Assembly: GCA_000196815.1 (NCBI GenBank)
Contig: FP929003.1
Span: forward strand, 3,991,501-4,055,500
Reading direction: 5' to 3'
From: Nitrospira defluvii
Lineage (GTDB): Bacteria > Nitrospirota > Nitrospiria > Nitrospirales > Nitrospiraceae
DNA length: 64,000 bases
Position 1 is the first letter of the stretch; each line of letters begins with the position of its first letter. A program made the position numbers and the translations under genes. Shown here piece after piece: positions 15,873-25,071 of this stretch. A model generated the notes under the pieces. The model was not told the DNA's origin, made no database searches, and worked only from the letters and a program-made list of their open reading frames with translations.

Positions 15873-16247
15873 ATGACCCACGACTCCCCAGCATCACTTA
15901 GTCCTCTGGACCGCCCACCTTCATCCGAAGCAATTCTCATATTTCAACGCTCTCGAGACCGCCTTGGAATTGCCTGTCCTGTCATGTTCTCCGGCGCCCT
16001 CTCTATCGGAGAGGGTCATATCCACAACCTGTCTCACAGGGGATGCTTAGTGGAATGCAACCGGAGCACGCTGGAGGGCAGCTATATGGCTGTGCGCCTG
16101 CTCCTGCCCGATTCCACCCACGCTCTGACCATTGAACTCGCCGCGGTCCGATGGATCAGGGAGGAATACTTTGGGATGGAATTCCTCAAGCTCCCTAGTT
16201 CTGATCAGGCCCGCTTAGCTCATTTCCTATCAGCGCACCAACGCTGA
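15873..16247 (+). CDS. PilZ-domain protein
   Basis: 124 aa from ATG 15873. Residues about 30-115 form a PilZ-like fold: RLGIACPVMFSG, IHNLSHRGCLVEC, MAVRLLLPD, LTIELAAVRWIREEYFGMEFL. PilZ domains usually bind cyclic di-GMP through RxxxR and D/NxSxxG. Here NLSHRG fits the second motif, and R-S-R-D-R (about residues 26-30) may supply the first. The longer frame back to 15564 overlaps the zinc-ribbon gene in another phase and is rejected. Confidence 0.75.
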   Translation: MTHDSPASLSPLDRPPSSEAILIFQRSRDRLGIACPVMFSGALSIGEGHIHNLSHRGCLVECNRSTLEGSYMAVRLLLPDSTHALTIELAAVRWIREEYFGMEFLKLPSSDQARLAHFLSAHQR

Positions 16248-16612
16248 CCTCCTAGCGTCTCAACAACACTGTCGCAAACGCCTGTCCTCATAACCCAAAG
16301 TCGATGCTGTGGCCCGACGGAGGTGTTGGTACTATACAATCACGACCGCCGCATTGAAGGCTCGCCGATCCCCATGCAATGCATGGGGCTCAACGCGGCT
16401 GGGCCTATCCGACAATGCAGTTCCGCGGACCCGACAGAGGTCCACTCAACTAGAACCCAATCGCATCTCCCACCAACTCAATCGTAACGTTCTTCCATTG
16501 ATAGCCCTACCCAAGGTACGAAGAGAAACCCTGCACTGGACACAAAACGCGATCCAATCTGGAGCCAACGCCTTGTTGCCTGCAACCGACAATTTCCGTG
16601 AATAGGAAAACT
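16248..16612. other. Gene-poor stretch
   Basis: About 360 bases after the PilZ gene. A frame at 16309-16605 is open but has no ribosome site, no recognisable domain and low-complexity composition, so it is not called. The stretch contains the 19-base palindrome at 16370-16388. Confidence 0.5.
16370..16388. repeat. 19-base perfect palindrome (9-1-9)
   Basis: CCCCATGCA, one A, then TGCATGGGG. A perfect inverted repeat in otherwise non-coding DNA. It may be a protein-binding site or a cruciform-prone relic of a mobile element. Confidence 0.55.
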
Positions 16613-16834
16613 ATGATCGCTCTCGAGGACACCCGGTTCCGTTCATCGAGCATTCGGTCCGGCCAAAGGCTGTCGTTGAGACACGCCGAACATTATGAAA
16701 CCCCCAGGCAATATTTTGTATATAGCACCTTGGCTTCGTTCAATGCCGACCATTCACCTGTCTCAGCGCGGCACGCCTGCTGCCTCCCGATAAACAAGGC
16801 GTCCGCAAAGAACCGAGCCTATCGACGACACTAA
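16613..16834 (+). CDS. Possible small protein, 73 aa (doubtful)
   Basis: ATG 16613 follows AGGAAA at four bases; the frame runs through MIALEDTRFRSSSIRSGQRL to a basic end. No domain is seen. Listed because the region has no competing gene; translation is uncertain. Confidence 0.25.
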   Translation: MIALEDTRFRSSSIRSGQRLSLRHAEHYETPRQYFVYSTLASFNADHSPVSARHACCLPINKASAKNRAYRRH

Positions 16835-16863
16835 AACCGTGAATGCGGCGCGGCGCTCACGCG

Positions 16864-17310
16864 TCATCGCCCACCGAAAGAACGCACATACATGAGAACT
16901 TGCCAGGCCTCCTCCTCGGTCAGGACGAGTGGAATAAACGGAGCCATATCCGTCCCGGGACTCCCGTTCTTCAGAATCCAGAACAGCTCACCGTCCGTCC
17001 TGGCCTGCTGCCATAGCTTATCGGTAAAGTTCCGTGGGAGCGGTCCCTTGAAGGTGGAATAGTCCAAATCCATTCCGAGCCCTTTCCCGTCCGCCCCGTG
17101 ACAGGCGCGACAGAACGCTTTACCTTCAAAGAGAGCTTTTCCCTGCTGAAGCATTTCCGGTGTCACAGGAAAGGGGTTGGTGACGGCTCTGGCCGCCTCG
17201 ATCTGATCGATCGGAACACGCGGTCGCAACACTTCGGAATTCGATGCCCAGCCAACCGATACCGCGCCGAGCAGGATCCATACCATCAGGCCTACACGTC
17301 CAGCATCCAT
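16864..17310 (-). CDS. Periplasmic mono-haem cytochrome c
   Basis: 148 aa with a signal peptide (VGLMVWILLGAVSVGWA). One haem site is FCRACHGADGKG near residue 68, and a distal Met probably lies in SPGTDMAPFIP. It ends VLMYVRSFGGR, as in class I cytochromes. GGGAG precedes the start; GTG 17313 is an alternative. Electron carrier in the periplasm, lying after two DUF1264 genes and a di-haem peroxidase on the same strand. Confidence 0.9.
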   Translation of the reverse strand: MDAGRVGLMVWILLGAVSVGWASNSEVLRPRVPIDQIEAARAVTNPFPVTPEMLQQGKALFEGKAFCRACHGADGKGLGMDLDYSTFKGPLPRNFTDKLWQQARTDGELFWILKNGSPGTDMAPFIPLVLTEEEAWQVLMYVRSFGGR

Positions 17311-17340
17311 CACAGCGTCTCCCTTTCATCAGAAACAGCA

Positions 17341-17370
17341 CAGGCGGAGGGGGACTGCCCCCTCCGCCTG
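17341..17370 (-). terminator. Strong hairpin between DUF1264 gene and cytochrome c gene
   Basis: CAGGCGGAGGGGG (17341-17353) pairs over 13 bases with CCCCCTCCGCCTG (17358-17370), loop ACTG. No long T-run follows on the minus strand, so it may limit rather than abolish readthrough into the cytochrome gene. Confidence 0.6.
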
Positions 17371-17390
17371 ATGGATCTGCGTCGCTTCGA

Positions 17391-17945
17391 CTATTCAGTG
17401 CGATGCTTGTGGCCCACAGACTGGGGATGTCCCACCTGACCGTTCGGCGCCTTGGCTCCGTCCGGCCAAAGATGAAAAATGATCCCGTCGGTTTTGGCCG
17501 CAACGGCAGCGACTTCCTTCGCCTGCGCCTCCGGCATGTCCAGAATCTGCACCCGCCCCGTGGCAATCTCTACCTCGTGGTCGTGGTAATACTTATTCCA
17601 CGTCTCCAACGGAACATGCGCGCGCGAGACGGACTTTGCGACGAAATATTCAATGTCCGTCAACAAAGCGTTGGAATCTGTCGACTCGAACAATAGACAC
17701 TGCAGCACTTCCGGGGAAATCGGCTTGCAGTAGTGATGATACGGACCATGCACCGATCCATCTTCAAACTTGTGGGGAGCCATGACATGAATGGTATAGC
17801 CCTGAGCCGGTGTCGGCAGAGCTTTCGCCGCCGTGGCGGCAGCTGGTGCCGCAGAGGAGGATTTCATTTCGCGGGCAGTCTCCGCACAACCGGCTGCCGT
17901 CAACGCCGCCGCACACAATCCAAACATCAAAATCGCACTTCGCAT
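17391..17945 (-). CDS. DUF1264 lipoprotein (paralogue 1)
   Basis: 184 aa with a lipobox-like leader (LCAAALTAAGC). The DUF1264 domain covers about residues 48-184: IHVMAPHKFEDGSVHGPYHHYCK, EVLQCLLFESTD, IEYFVAKSVSR, WNKYYHDHEVEIATGRVQIL and GIIFHLWPDGAKAPNG. The fold is shared with plant oil-body-associated proteins; the biochemical role is unknown. It is closely similar to the neighbour at 17998-18504, so a tandem duplication is clear. The His-rich conserved patches (HHYC, HDHEVE) could bind metal. Confidence 0.85.
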   Translation of the reverse strand: MRSAILMFGLCAAALTAAGCAETAREMKSSSAAPAAATAAKALPTPAQGYTIHVMAPHKFEDGSVHGPYHHYCKPISPEVLQCLLFESTDSNALLTDIEYFVAKSVSRAHVPLETWNKYYHDHEVEIATGRVQILDMPEAQAKEVAAVAAKTDGIIFHLWPDGAKAPNGQVGHPQSVGHKHRTE

Positions 17946-17997
17946 AGTGGCCTCCTTACAATTAGGGCACAGGATGGATCACGCGCTATTCGCAAAC

Positions 17998-18504
17998 TTA
18001 CTCCGTCCGCGGTTTATGCCCCACGGACGTCGGATGCTCCACCGATCCATCCGGAGCCTTCGCACCCTTCGGCCACAAGTGGAAAATAATGCCATCCGTC
18101 TTGGCCGCAGCCGCCGCCACTTCTTTGGCCTGAGCATCAGGCATATCCAGCACCTGAACACGCCCGGTCGCTATTTCGACCTCATGATCGTGATAGAACT
18201 TGTTCCAGACATCAAGAGGCACCGCCGACCGTGACACAGGCTTGGCCACAAAATACTCCACGTCGGTGAGCACGGCATTGGGATCCGTGGATTCGAATAG
18301 CAGACATTGCAAGACTTCCGGCTTGACGGCCTTACAATAGTGATGGAATGGACCTGCCACCGACCCATCTTCCATTTTATGGGGTGCCATGACGTGAATG
18401 TCGAATCCGTCCGCCGGACCCGGCTTCATATCCGCCGCAAGCGCGGGTCCGCCGAGGGCGAGCGCAATGGTGCTCGCACCGAGCACACAAAGATTTCGAA
18501 ACAT
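17998..18504 (-). CDS. DUF1264 exported protein (paralogue 2)
   Basis: From ATG 18504 (GGAGG six bases upstream) the 168-aa protein starts MFRNLCVLGASTIALALGGP with a plain Sec signal ending ALAADM, not a lipobox. The body repeats the neighbour's pattern almost residue for residue: IHVMAPHKMEDGSVAGPFHH, WNKFYHDHEVEIATGRVQVL, FHLWPKGAKAPDG. One copy is membrane-anchored, the other apparently free. Lies between the peroxidase and paralogue 1. Confidence 0.85.
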   Translation of the reverse strand: MFRNLCVLGASTIALALGGPALAADMKPGPADGFDIHVMAPHKMEDGSVAGPFHHYCKAVKPEVLQCLLFESTDPNAVLTDVEYFVAKPVSRSAVPLDVWNKFYHDHEVEIATGRVQVLDMPDAQAKEVAAAAAKTDGIIFHLWPKGAKAPDGSVEHPTSVGHKPRTE

Positions 18505-18617
18505 AGAAGGCCTCCTATGGTTGGGGGTTGGAACGCACCGATACTTGGACAAAATAGACTGACCAAGGCACACGTATCTGCCCGTGAGAGTCACAGCCGG
18601 CCCAAAAGGATTCGTGT

Positions 18618-19688
18618 TTATTTCGGCAATTTTGGCATGCTGAACGGGATCGGCTCTCCTGCCAGCGCTTTCAAGAATGCGACGAGATCGCGCTTCTCCT
18701 CCGCCGTCAGATTCAATGGCTTGACGAGGGGGCTCAGATTGGGATTGCTCCCGCCGCCCTGATCCATAAATTCGACGACCTCTTCCAGCGTTCTAAACGC
18801 ACCATCGTGCATATACGGAGCGGTTTCCGTGATGCTACGGAGCGTCGGCGTTTTAAATGCGCCCCGATCTTTCTCCGCCCTGCTGACGACAAAACGTCCA
18901 AGGTCTTCCTTCATCGGACCGACCTGAGGCACGCCAAGGTTGTGAAACTGATTATCGGTGAAATTCGGCCCATTGTGGCAGAGGATGCACCGCGCCTTCC
19001 CCCTAAACAGGGCCATTCCTCGAACCGCCGCATCATCCATGGCTTTCTGATCGCCTAATACATATTTATCAAACGCGGAATTGGTGGAGAGCACCGTGCG
19101 CTCATAGGCGGCAATCGCTTCGGCAATGCCCTGGAGATTGACGTCCGTCCCAAACACAGCCTTGAATTGTTGCTGATACCCTTTGATCTTTCCCAGCTTG
19201 GCCACCACATGTTCATGCGTCTCGGCCATCTCCACAGGGTTATGAATCGGCCCGATGGCCTGCTCTTCAAGCGAACGTGCCCGACCATCCCAAAACTGAA
19301 CGTGATTCAATCCCGTATTGTAGACCGTCGGCGACTGTCGTCCCCCGACGCCTCCGCCGACTCCGATGGAGGTCTGGCGAGGGTCCGCAAATCCAGTCCC
19401 GGGGTTGTGGCAGAAGGCACAGGAGATCGCGTTATTTTTGGAGAGTCGCCCGTCAAAATAGAGCTGCTTGCCGAGTTCGATTTTGGCGGTGTAGTTGAGG
19501 TTGGAGGACGGTATCGGGACCACCGTCGGCAAGGGCCCGACATCCGGCACGGTGACACCGTCAATGGTCACGATCCCATGAGGGGCATGGCCGGACGACG
19601 ATGCTTGTACGGAACCACTTCCTGCTCCAAATGCACAAAGCACCAGCAGGGCAAGAATCAAGCGTAATGTCGCGTTGGATCGCACCAT
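18618..19688 (-). CDS. Di-haem cytochrome c peroxidase (CCP/MauG family)
   Basis: 356 aa from ATG 19688, eight bases after GGAGG, with a signal peptide ending near VQA. Haem sites are ISCAFCHNPGTGFADP (about residue 90) and ARCILCHNGPNFTD (about residue 235). Conserved GGRQSPTVYN, FWDGRARSLEEQAIGPI, FKTPTLRSITETAPYMHDG and EEKRDLVAFLKAL support the family. Reduces hydrogen peroxide in the periplasm using cytochrome c electrons, probably from the cytochrome at 16864. First gene of the cluster. Confidence 0.93.
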   Translation of the reverse strand: MVRSNATLRLILALLVLCAFGAGSGSVQASSSGHAPHGIVTIDGVTVPDVGPLPTVVPIPSSNLNYTAKIELGKQLYFDGRLSKNNAISCAFCHNPGTGFADPRQTSIGVGGGVGGRQSPTVYNTGLNHVQFWDGRARSLEEQAIGPIHNPVEMAETHEHVVAKLGKIKGYQQQFKAVFGTDVNLQGIAEAIAAYERTVLSTNSAFDKYVLGDQKAMDDAAVRGMALFRGKARCILCHNGPNFTDNQFHNLGVPQVGPMKEDLGRFVVSRAEKDRGAFKTPTLRSITETAPYMHDGAFRTLEEVVEFMDQGGGSNPNLSPLVKPLNLTAEEKRDLVAFLKALAGEPIPFSMPKLPK

Positions 19689-19859
19689 GAAGAGAACCTC
19701 CTGTTGAGACTGCACATGCAAGACACTCTCGACCTGGTTCGGTCGATACGGCGCATTGTACGCAATTCAACACATCTGGTCGAGGCACTCTTTTGGCGGC
19801 GGGATGAGACTGGCAACACATCGCGACAGCAGCGCAGCGGTCGGCCGACGCCTGCGGCC

Positions 19860-20459
19860 CTATAGGCCTCGCACGGTCGAGCGCATGAGACTGTCGGCTT
19901 GTGGAGGAAGAAATCCCTGATAACCCTGGTGCCGCTCGGCCAATTCAAGCACGGAAAAGGGTTGCCCATCCAGCATCTCAGGGGCGGTAAAAATTTGACG
20001 TAACGTCCCTCCTCGGGCGCCCACGATCTCGCCGGCAAAGACCACGCCCTTCGCCTTCAATTTGAGAATGGCCTGCTCGATGTCTTCAACCCGGACCGCC
20101 ACATGGTGAAACACCTGATCACCGAATTTCTCAACCCAGCGGGGAATAATGCTGGTCCTGCCACGGTCGTCCGGATAGGCCTGATCGACAAACAGCGCCG
20201 GATACCCGGCCCGCCGGAATACTTTGGCGTACCAATCATCATAGTGAAGCGTTTCATCGTACCGATACCCCAGCGTGAGAAATTCCTCGGCGCGCCGATC
20301 AATATCCATCGTCCGGATAGTGACATGGTCGATCACCGGGATAAACCCAACCCCGAGGTCGTCCAGCGCCCGGCGGAGCATCCGGCCGGCACTATTCTGC
20401 GCCAGAAAGTCGGCCGTCATACGAGCCATCAACGCATCAAGGTCAGCTTCTTGCCCCAT
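19860..20459 (-). CDS. VOC-superfamily dioxygenase-like protein in lysine operon
   Basis: 199 aa from ATG 20459 (GGAGG upstream), overlapping the aldehyde dehydrogenase end by 17 bases. One VOC module pair shows [39 protein letters not shown] and [16 protein letters not shown]. The His, His and Glu of these three segments match the 2-His-1-carboxylate iron site of HPPD-like dioxygenases. Coupling to ALDH7 and saccharopine dehydrogenase suggests it acts on a 2-aminoadipate or 2-oxoadipate metabolite, or a related keto acid. This is inference from position; the fold also fits glyoxalases and epimerases. Confidence 0.75.
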   Translation of the reverse strand: MGQEADLDALMARMTADFLAQNSAGRMLRRALDDLGVGFIPVIDHVTIRTMDIDRRAEEFLTLGYRYDETLHYDDWYAKVFRRAGYPALFVDQAYPDDRGRTSIIPRWVEKFGDQVFHHVAVRVEDIEQAILKLKAKGVVFAGEIVGARGGTLRQIFTAPEMLDGQPFSVLELAERHQGYQGFLPPQADSLMRSTVRGL

Positions 20460-21999
20460 CGTTCCCTCCTTCCACTCGCCCAAACGTCACGCCCTGAGCC
20501 AGCGGCAACTCAGTCCCCCAATTGATCGTGTTGGTCTGCCGGCGCATATAGGCCTTCCAGGCATCGGAACCGGCTTCCCGTCCGCCACCCGTGGTCTTTT
20601 CTCCACCGAATGCCCCGCCGATTTCCGCACCGGACGTCCCGATGTTCACATTGGCAATGCCGCAGTCGCTGCCGATCGCGGACAAGAAGGTCTCACTGTT
20701 CCGAAGATGGGTGGTAAACAGCGCGGAAGACAGTCCCTGTGGAACCGCATTGTGCATCCGGATGGCCTCGTCCAGCGTTCGATAGGTCATGACATAGAGA
20801 ATCGGCGCAAAGGTTTCCCGCTGGACGATATCCCAGTGGTTCTGCGCACGCACGATCGTGGGCTCGACAAAATGTCCGGGACGAGACACGACACATCCTC
20901 CGCATAGCACCTCACCGCCCGCCTTCTTCACGTCTTCAAGCGCAGACAGGTAACATGCCACCGCCTCCCCGTCGATAAGCGGCCCCATCAGCATATCCGG
21001 CTCCAGGGGATCACCGATTTTCACCTGCGCATAGGCCGACAACAGTCGCGGGACCAGCAACTCGTACTGAGATTCATGCACAATCAGTCGCCTGGTGCTG
21101 GTGCAGCGCTGTCCTGCCGTACCGACCGCGCCGAAGACGATGGCGCGGGTCGCTAAATCCAGATCGGCTGTTTCGTCCACGATGACGGCGTTGTTCCCGC
21201 TCAATTCCAGAAGACTCCGGCCCAGCCGATGTCCGACCACTTCTGCGACATGCCTCCCGACGGGCACTGAGCCCGTAAAGGAGATCAACGGAAGCCGCTC
21301 GTCCCGCACCATCCGCTCGGCCAGCTCGACACGGTCCGTCGTAAAAAGCGCGAAGACACCGGGATACCCGGCCTCTTCCAACACACGATTGCACAGCCGC
21401 TGAACCGCTGATGCGCAGAGCGGAGCTTTCGGTGACGGCTTCCACAACACGGTGTTGCCGGTCACCGCGGCGATAAAAGCATTCCAGGCCCAGACCGCCA
21501 CAGGAAAGTTAAACGCCGTAATGACACCCACCACACCCAATGGATGCCATTGCTCATACATCCGATGCCGTGCACGCTCTGAATGCATGGTCTGCCCGTA
21601 CAACATGCGCGACAGCCCGACGGCGAAGTCCGCCATGTCGATCATCTCCTGTACTTCGCCATCACCCTCGGCCTTGATCTTGCCCACCTCCAAGGACACC
21701 AGCGTACCCAAGGCATCCTTGTGCACGCGTAGTGCCTGACCTATCAGGCGGATCACCTCGCCGCGCTTCGGCGCGGGCACCATCCGCCACGAGGCCTGGG
21801 CCTCCTGCGATCCGGCTACCAGGGCATCGTAATCGGCAAGGGAACACCCGTACACTCGTGCCAGCGGCTCTCCAGTTGATGGATTACGGGACTCGACGAT
21901 ACCGGCATCGGTGGTGCGACTCCACGTCGCGGAGGAGAGACCTCCTCCGGGCTGTTCCTGCGTCAACCCCAAGGTCTTGAACAATTCCTGTATCGTCAT
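20443..21999 (-). CDS. ALDH7-type aldehyde dehydrogenase (2-aminoadipate semialdehyde)
   Basis: 518 aa. [20 protein letters not shown] is highly characteristic of antiquitin/ALDH7 enzymes. The catalytic Glu is in LLELSGNNA and the catalytic Cys in [15 protein letters not shown] binding is supported by WKPSPKAPL and [12 protein letters not shown], and the end carries [21 protein letters not shown]. Oxidises 2-aminoadipate 6-semialdehyde to 2-aminoadipate in lysine breakdown. Starts seven bases after the saccharopine dehydrogenase stop and overlaps the VOC gene. The operon gives good support for the substrate. Confidence 0.92.
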   Translation of the reverse strand: MTIQELFKTLGLTQEQPGGGLSSATWSRTTDAGIVESRNPSTGEPLARVYGCSLADYDALVAGSQEAQASWRMVPAPKRGEVIRLIGQALRVHKDALGTLVSLEVGKIKAEGDGEVQEMIDMADFAVGLSRMLYGQTMHSERARHRMYEQWHPLGVVGVITAFNFPVAVWAWNAFIAAVTGNTVLWKPSPKAPLCASAVQRLCNRVLEEAGYPGVFALFTTDRVELAERMVRDERLPLISFTGSVPVGRHVAEVVGHRLGRSLLELSGNNAVIVDETADLDLATRAIVFGAVGTAGQRCTSTRRLIVHESQYELLVPRLLSAYAQVKIGDPLEPDMLMGPLIDGEAVACYLSALEDVKKAGGEVLCGGCVVSRPGHFVEPTIVRAQNHWDIVQRETFAPILYVMTYRTLDEAIRMHNAVPQGLSSALFTTHLRNSETFLSAIGSDCGIANVNIGTSGAEIGGAFGGEKTTGGGREAGSDAWKAYMRRQTNTINWGTELPLAQGVTFGRVEGGNDGARS

Positions 22000-22006
22000 G
22001 ATGCCT

Positions 22007-23098
22007 TCAGGCCCGGAAACAATCCCCGAATCGATTGTTCAGCACATCCTGCAAGCGAAAGTGTTCCTGCGTGACGAAGCCGCGATAAGCTGAAGGCCTG
22101 GCCATCACCAGATCGACGATACAACAAAGCGACGATGCTGTCGTGATCTGAATCGCCGACCAGAGCCGCCCGAGGATCGTCCGCGGATACACCTTTTTCA
22201 CATAGGTCTCCTCGAACAACTCACCCTGCCTGGTGCCGGTCACGGCCGCATAGATCAACACTACGTCCTGCTGTGTCTGAGGAATCGCTCGCTCCAGGAT
22301 TCGCTTGAGCGTCTCCCGATCCTCATTCAGCTTGAGGTCCTTCATGAGAAATTGAATTTTTTCGCAATGCCCGGGATACCGTAGAGTCTTATAGTTCATG
22401 GTTCGGACCCGTCCGCGGTACGTGTCCGCGAGAGTGCCTAGGCCGCCGGACGTGTTGAAGGCCTCGTAGAGCAGCCCGTCCAATTCAATTGTCTCATATC
22501 CTTCCAACGGCTGAAGGGGGACTTCCTTCCCCCCCTCAATGCCGATACAGACGTTGGCATACTCATTGATCAACCCGTCGGTGGACCAGGTGAGGGAATA
22601 CTTCAGCGCATTACTCGGATGAACAGGCAGGGCGCCGACACGCATCTTCACGTTGTCGATGGATTCAAAATGGCCGATAAGGTCATTCGTCACGATGCTG
22701 ATAAACCCCGGCGCCAACCCGCATTGAGGAATAAACGCACGATCGGCGCCCGCGCTGATCGCCTTAACGCGACCGGTCACGGCCACGTCTTCGGTCAGGT
22801 CAAAATAATGGAGTTGATGGGCTCGCGCGATCTCGGCAACGGTCGGGTTGCAGAAGTACGGCAGGCTGGAGATCACCCCATCGAATGGGTAGGAACCGAC
22901 GTATGCCGCAACCGCATCCGGTCGCCGCACGTCTAACGCACAGGGAGTAACAGTGGACAGCGACAAGTCGTCAACCAGTCGCTTCGGGACATCAAGCGTG
23001 AGATCGGCCAAGTGAACCTGGTATTGCCCGGTAGCCGACAGCAACCCCGCCACGAGGGACCCGATTTTTCCGGCTCCAAGCACCAACACCTGAGGCAT
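22007..23098 (-). CDS. Saccharopine dehydrogenase-like protein
   Basis: 363 aa with an N-terminal Rossmann nucleotide site ([20 protein letters not shown]). Also present are [36 protein letters not shown] and [20 protein letters not shown], the signature of LYS9/saccharopine dehydrogenase (glutamate-forming) enzymes. GAGGTG precedes ATG. With the downstream ALDH7 it would convert saccharopine to 2-aminoadipate semialdehyde and then 2-aminoadipate. No lysine-ketoglutarate reductase half is present, so that step must be elsewhere or the substrate differs. Confidence 0.9.
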   Translation of the reverse strand: MPQVLVLGAGKIGSLVAGLLSATGQYQVHLADLTLDVPKRLVDDLSLSTVTPCALDVRRPDAVAAYVGSYPFDGVISSLPYFCNPTVAEIARAHQLHYFDLTEDVAVTGRVKAISAGADRAFIPQCGLAPGFISIVTNDLIGHFESIDNVKMRVGALPVHPSNALKYSLTWSTDGLINEYANVCIGIEGGKEVPLQPLEGYETIELDGLLYEAFNTSGGLGTLADTYRGRVRTMNYKTLRYPGHCEKIQFLMKDLKLNEDRETLKRILERAIPQTQQDVVLIYAAVTGTRQGELFEETYVKKVYPRTILGRLWSAIQITTASSLCCIVDLVMARPSAYRGFVTQEHFRLQDVLNNRFGDCFRA

Positions 23099-23221
23099 CC
23101 GTCACCTCACAGCCCATTATACTCCTTCGGACGAAAAGAACCGCCTTTTCTGAACGAAAGGTGAGGGTAGAGCGGAGCCGTGGAGACGAATGAGAGGAAT
23201 ACTCTTCTGAACTGCTGTGGA

Positions 23222-23965
23222 TTACGACGACGCCAGGCGCGAACGGGACGGGTTAATCAGAGCGGATGATTTTGAGGAGGGATTGTCCATCGCCTCAAAC
23301 AAAAGGCAACACTTGAGACGACCACAGACACCGAGTAATTTGGGGTCATCGACAGGAAGCCCCAACACTCGTGCCTGCTTGACCGTCACCGGTTTCACTT
23401 CAGTGAGGAACGCGGCGCAACAGAGTACGAGACCGCATGTATCGATCCCGCCCAACCGACTGGCTTCGTCGCGCACCCCAACTTGACGCATTTCAATGCG
23501 CCCGCCGAATCGGCGCGCCAACAAGCGAACCAACTCGCGAAAATCGATTCGATCCTCAGCGGTATAGACAAAGGTCATCTGCCGGCGATGAAACGAGCAG
23601 AACACCTCCACAAGTTTCATTCTGAGTCCCAGGGCCGCCGCCTGCTCCCGGCAGGCCTTCATTCCCTCCGATGCCAACCGTTCGTACCGATCGATCGTGG
23701 CCACATCTTCCGTTGTCGCCTTCCTGGTGATCGACTGAAGCACGCGCATGGGCGGAATGAACGGCATTACCTGAGGAGCCCCGTAAACGACCCCGTAGCT
23801 CAACTCGCCGGCCACTTCGAGCAGCACCCGATCCCCCATCACCAGCGACGCCTCTCCGGCATCGAATTTCTTGACCTCTCCACGGTCACGGATCTTTACG
23901 CCCACGATCCGAACGACTGCGGGATAGGGGTTCGCGAGTTCTTGCGCAAGAAGTTTCTCAACCAT
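23222..23965 (-). CDS. PSP1-domain protein, RicT/YaaT-like
   Basis: About 247 aa. VRIVGVKIRDRGEVKKFDAG begins the PSP1 region. EVFCSFHRRQMTFVYTAEDRIDFRELVRLLARRFGGRIEMRQVGVRDEA follows as separate conserved blocks, then GIDTCGLVLCCAAFL and GVCGRLKCCLLFE with the Cys cluster. In Bacillus RicT belongs to the Y-complex that tunes RNase Y and carries Fe-S. The start is uncertain: MVEKLLAQELANPYP (23965) matches the family best, but the frame runs on to a GTG at 24025. Confidence 0.85.
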   Translation of the reverse strand: MVEKLLAQELANPYPAVVRIVGVKIRDRGEVKKFDAGEASLVMGDRVLLEVAGELSYGVVYGAPQVMPFIPPMRVLQSITRKATTEDVATIDRYERLASEGMKACREQAAALGLRMKLVEVFCSFHRRQMTFVYTAEDRIDFRELVRLLARRFGGRIEMRQVGVRDEASRLGGIDTCGLVLCCAAFLTEVKPVTVKQARVLGLPVDDPKLLGVCGRLKCCLLFEAMDNPSSKSSALINPSRSRLASS

Positions 23966-24198
23966 GGGGGCATGATACACCATCCAATCTTTCAATTGAA
24001 ATCCTCGGCGCCGTCTCATCACCAACGAAAATTAGTCAATTGCCACCGAGCCACAATAGAGCAGCCAAGCAGCAATATCTCCTAAGCCACTGATAATACT
24101 GAATACTTACACAGGAAGAGCAACGAGGAAATATGTTAGGCTATTCCGAAGCAGGAATTCCTGGCTGAGGCCACCTAATTGATACGACCGTGGGGGGC

Positions 24199-24447
24199 AT
24201 GGTGCGAATACCAAACAAAGTCATCCTTCCGTTCGGCTACCACATCATGATCAGGCAGGTCACGGACTCCGAGATGGACCGGCAGGATTCGAATGCGGAT
24301 GGGATTTGGGACAATGAGGCCAAAACCATCTATATCCGCAAACGCTTGCCCGTCACAAGGCGGAGATACATCCTCGCCCACGAACTGGGGCATGCCTGGC
24401 TCGATTGGCAACATCGATATCTGGATGATGGAAAGGCTCGCAGCTGA
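24199..24447 (+). CDS. Small ImmA/IrrE-like metallopeptidase domain
   Basis: 82 aa (GTG 24190 is an alternative start). Contains the zincin motif HELGHAWLDWQH preceded by RRRYILAHELGHA, as in ImmA/IrrE proteases and related minimal zincins. Length is short, with little beyond the catalytic helix, so it may be a stand-alone domain. There is no HTH-repressor partner next to it. Substrate unknown. Confidence 0.65.
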   Translation: MVRIPNKVILPFGYHIMIRQVTDSEMDRQDSNADGIWDNEAKTIYIRKRLPVTRRRYILAHELGHAWLDWQHRYLDDGKARS

Positions 24448-24502
24448 CCTATTCTGAACCGAGGATACCTCCCGTCCGGAATCGAGTTTTTCCCGGAACT
24501 TC

Positions 24503-24988
24503 CTAGCTGTCTGCCTGTACCTCTGCCAGCCTGATAACTTCATTCCACTCGGCCGCCCGCACTGGTTGAACCGACAGTCGCGAGCCCTTTCGAAGCAATT
24601 CCATTCCCTTCAGGCCAGCCTGTGCACGCAGTAGATCCAACGACAGCGGTGCGACGAATTTGCGAATAAACCGGATATCGACCATGTCCCAGCGTGGCTC
24701 ATCCGGATTGCTGGCCGGATCGTAGTGCGTATCCCGCTTGTCGAACTGCGTGGCATCGGGGTAAGCCGTTTTCACCACTTCCGCAACTCCCGCCACCGCG
24801 GGAGGGTTGGCGTTGCTGTGGTAAAAGAGGACCTGATCCCCGACCTTCATTGCCCGCATAAAGTTACGCGCCTGGTAGTTCCGTACACCATCCCACGAAG
24901 TCGTTCCCTTCGGTGACCGAGCAAGATCATCGATTGAAAAGACCTCGGGTTCGGATTTCATCAACCAATAGTGTCGTCCGTCTGCCAT
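24503..24988 (-). CDS. EVE-domain protein
   Basis: 161 aa: HYWLMKSEPEVFSIDDLAR, TSWDGVRNYQARNFMRAMKVGDQVLFYHSN and VAEVVKTAYPDATQFD, the THYN1-like EVE fold related to PUA and YTH. EVE domains bind modified bases in DNA or RNA; some are part of restriction systems, but none is near. GAGGAGG precedes ATG. Function in this organism unknown. Confidence 0.92.
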   Translation of the reverse strand: MADGRHYWLMKSEPEVFSIDDLARSPKGTTSWDGVRNYQARNFMRAMKVGDQVLFYHSNANPPAVAGVAEVVKTAYPDATQFDKRDTHYDPASNPDEPRWDMVDIRFIRKFVAPLSLDLLRAQAGLKGMELLRKGSRLSVQPVRAAEWNEVIRLAEVQADS

Positions 24989-25071
24989 CGAATCCTCCTC
25001 AACACTTGGTGTCTGTGCGCCCTCAGTGTATGCTGAATCCCCTGTGTTTCGCCTGTTAACCGGGAGCGTCT

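Noticed and set aside
16309..16605. 98-aa ORF
   Set aside because: No ribosome site, no domain; crossed by the perfect palindrome.
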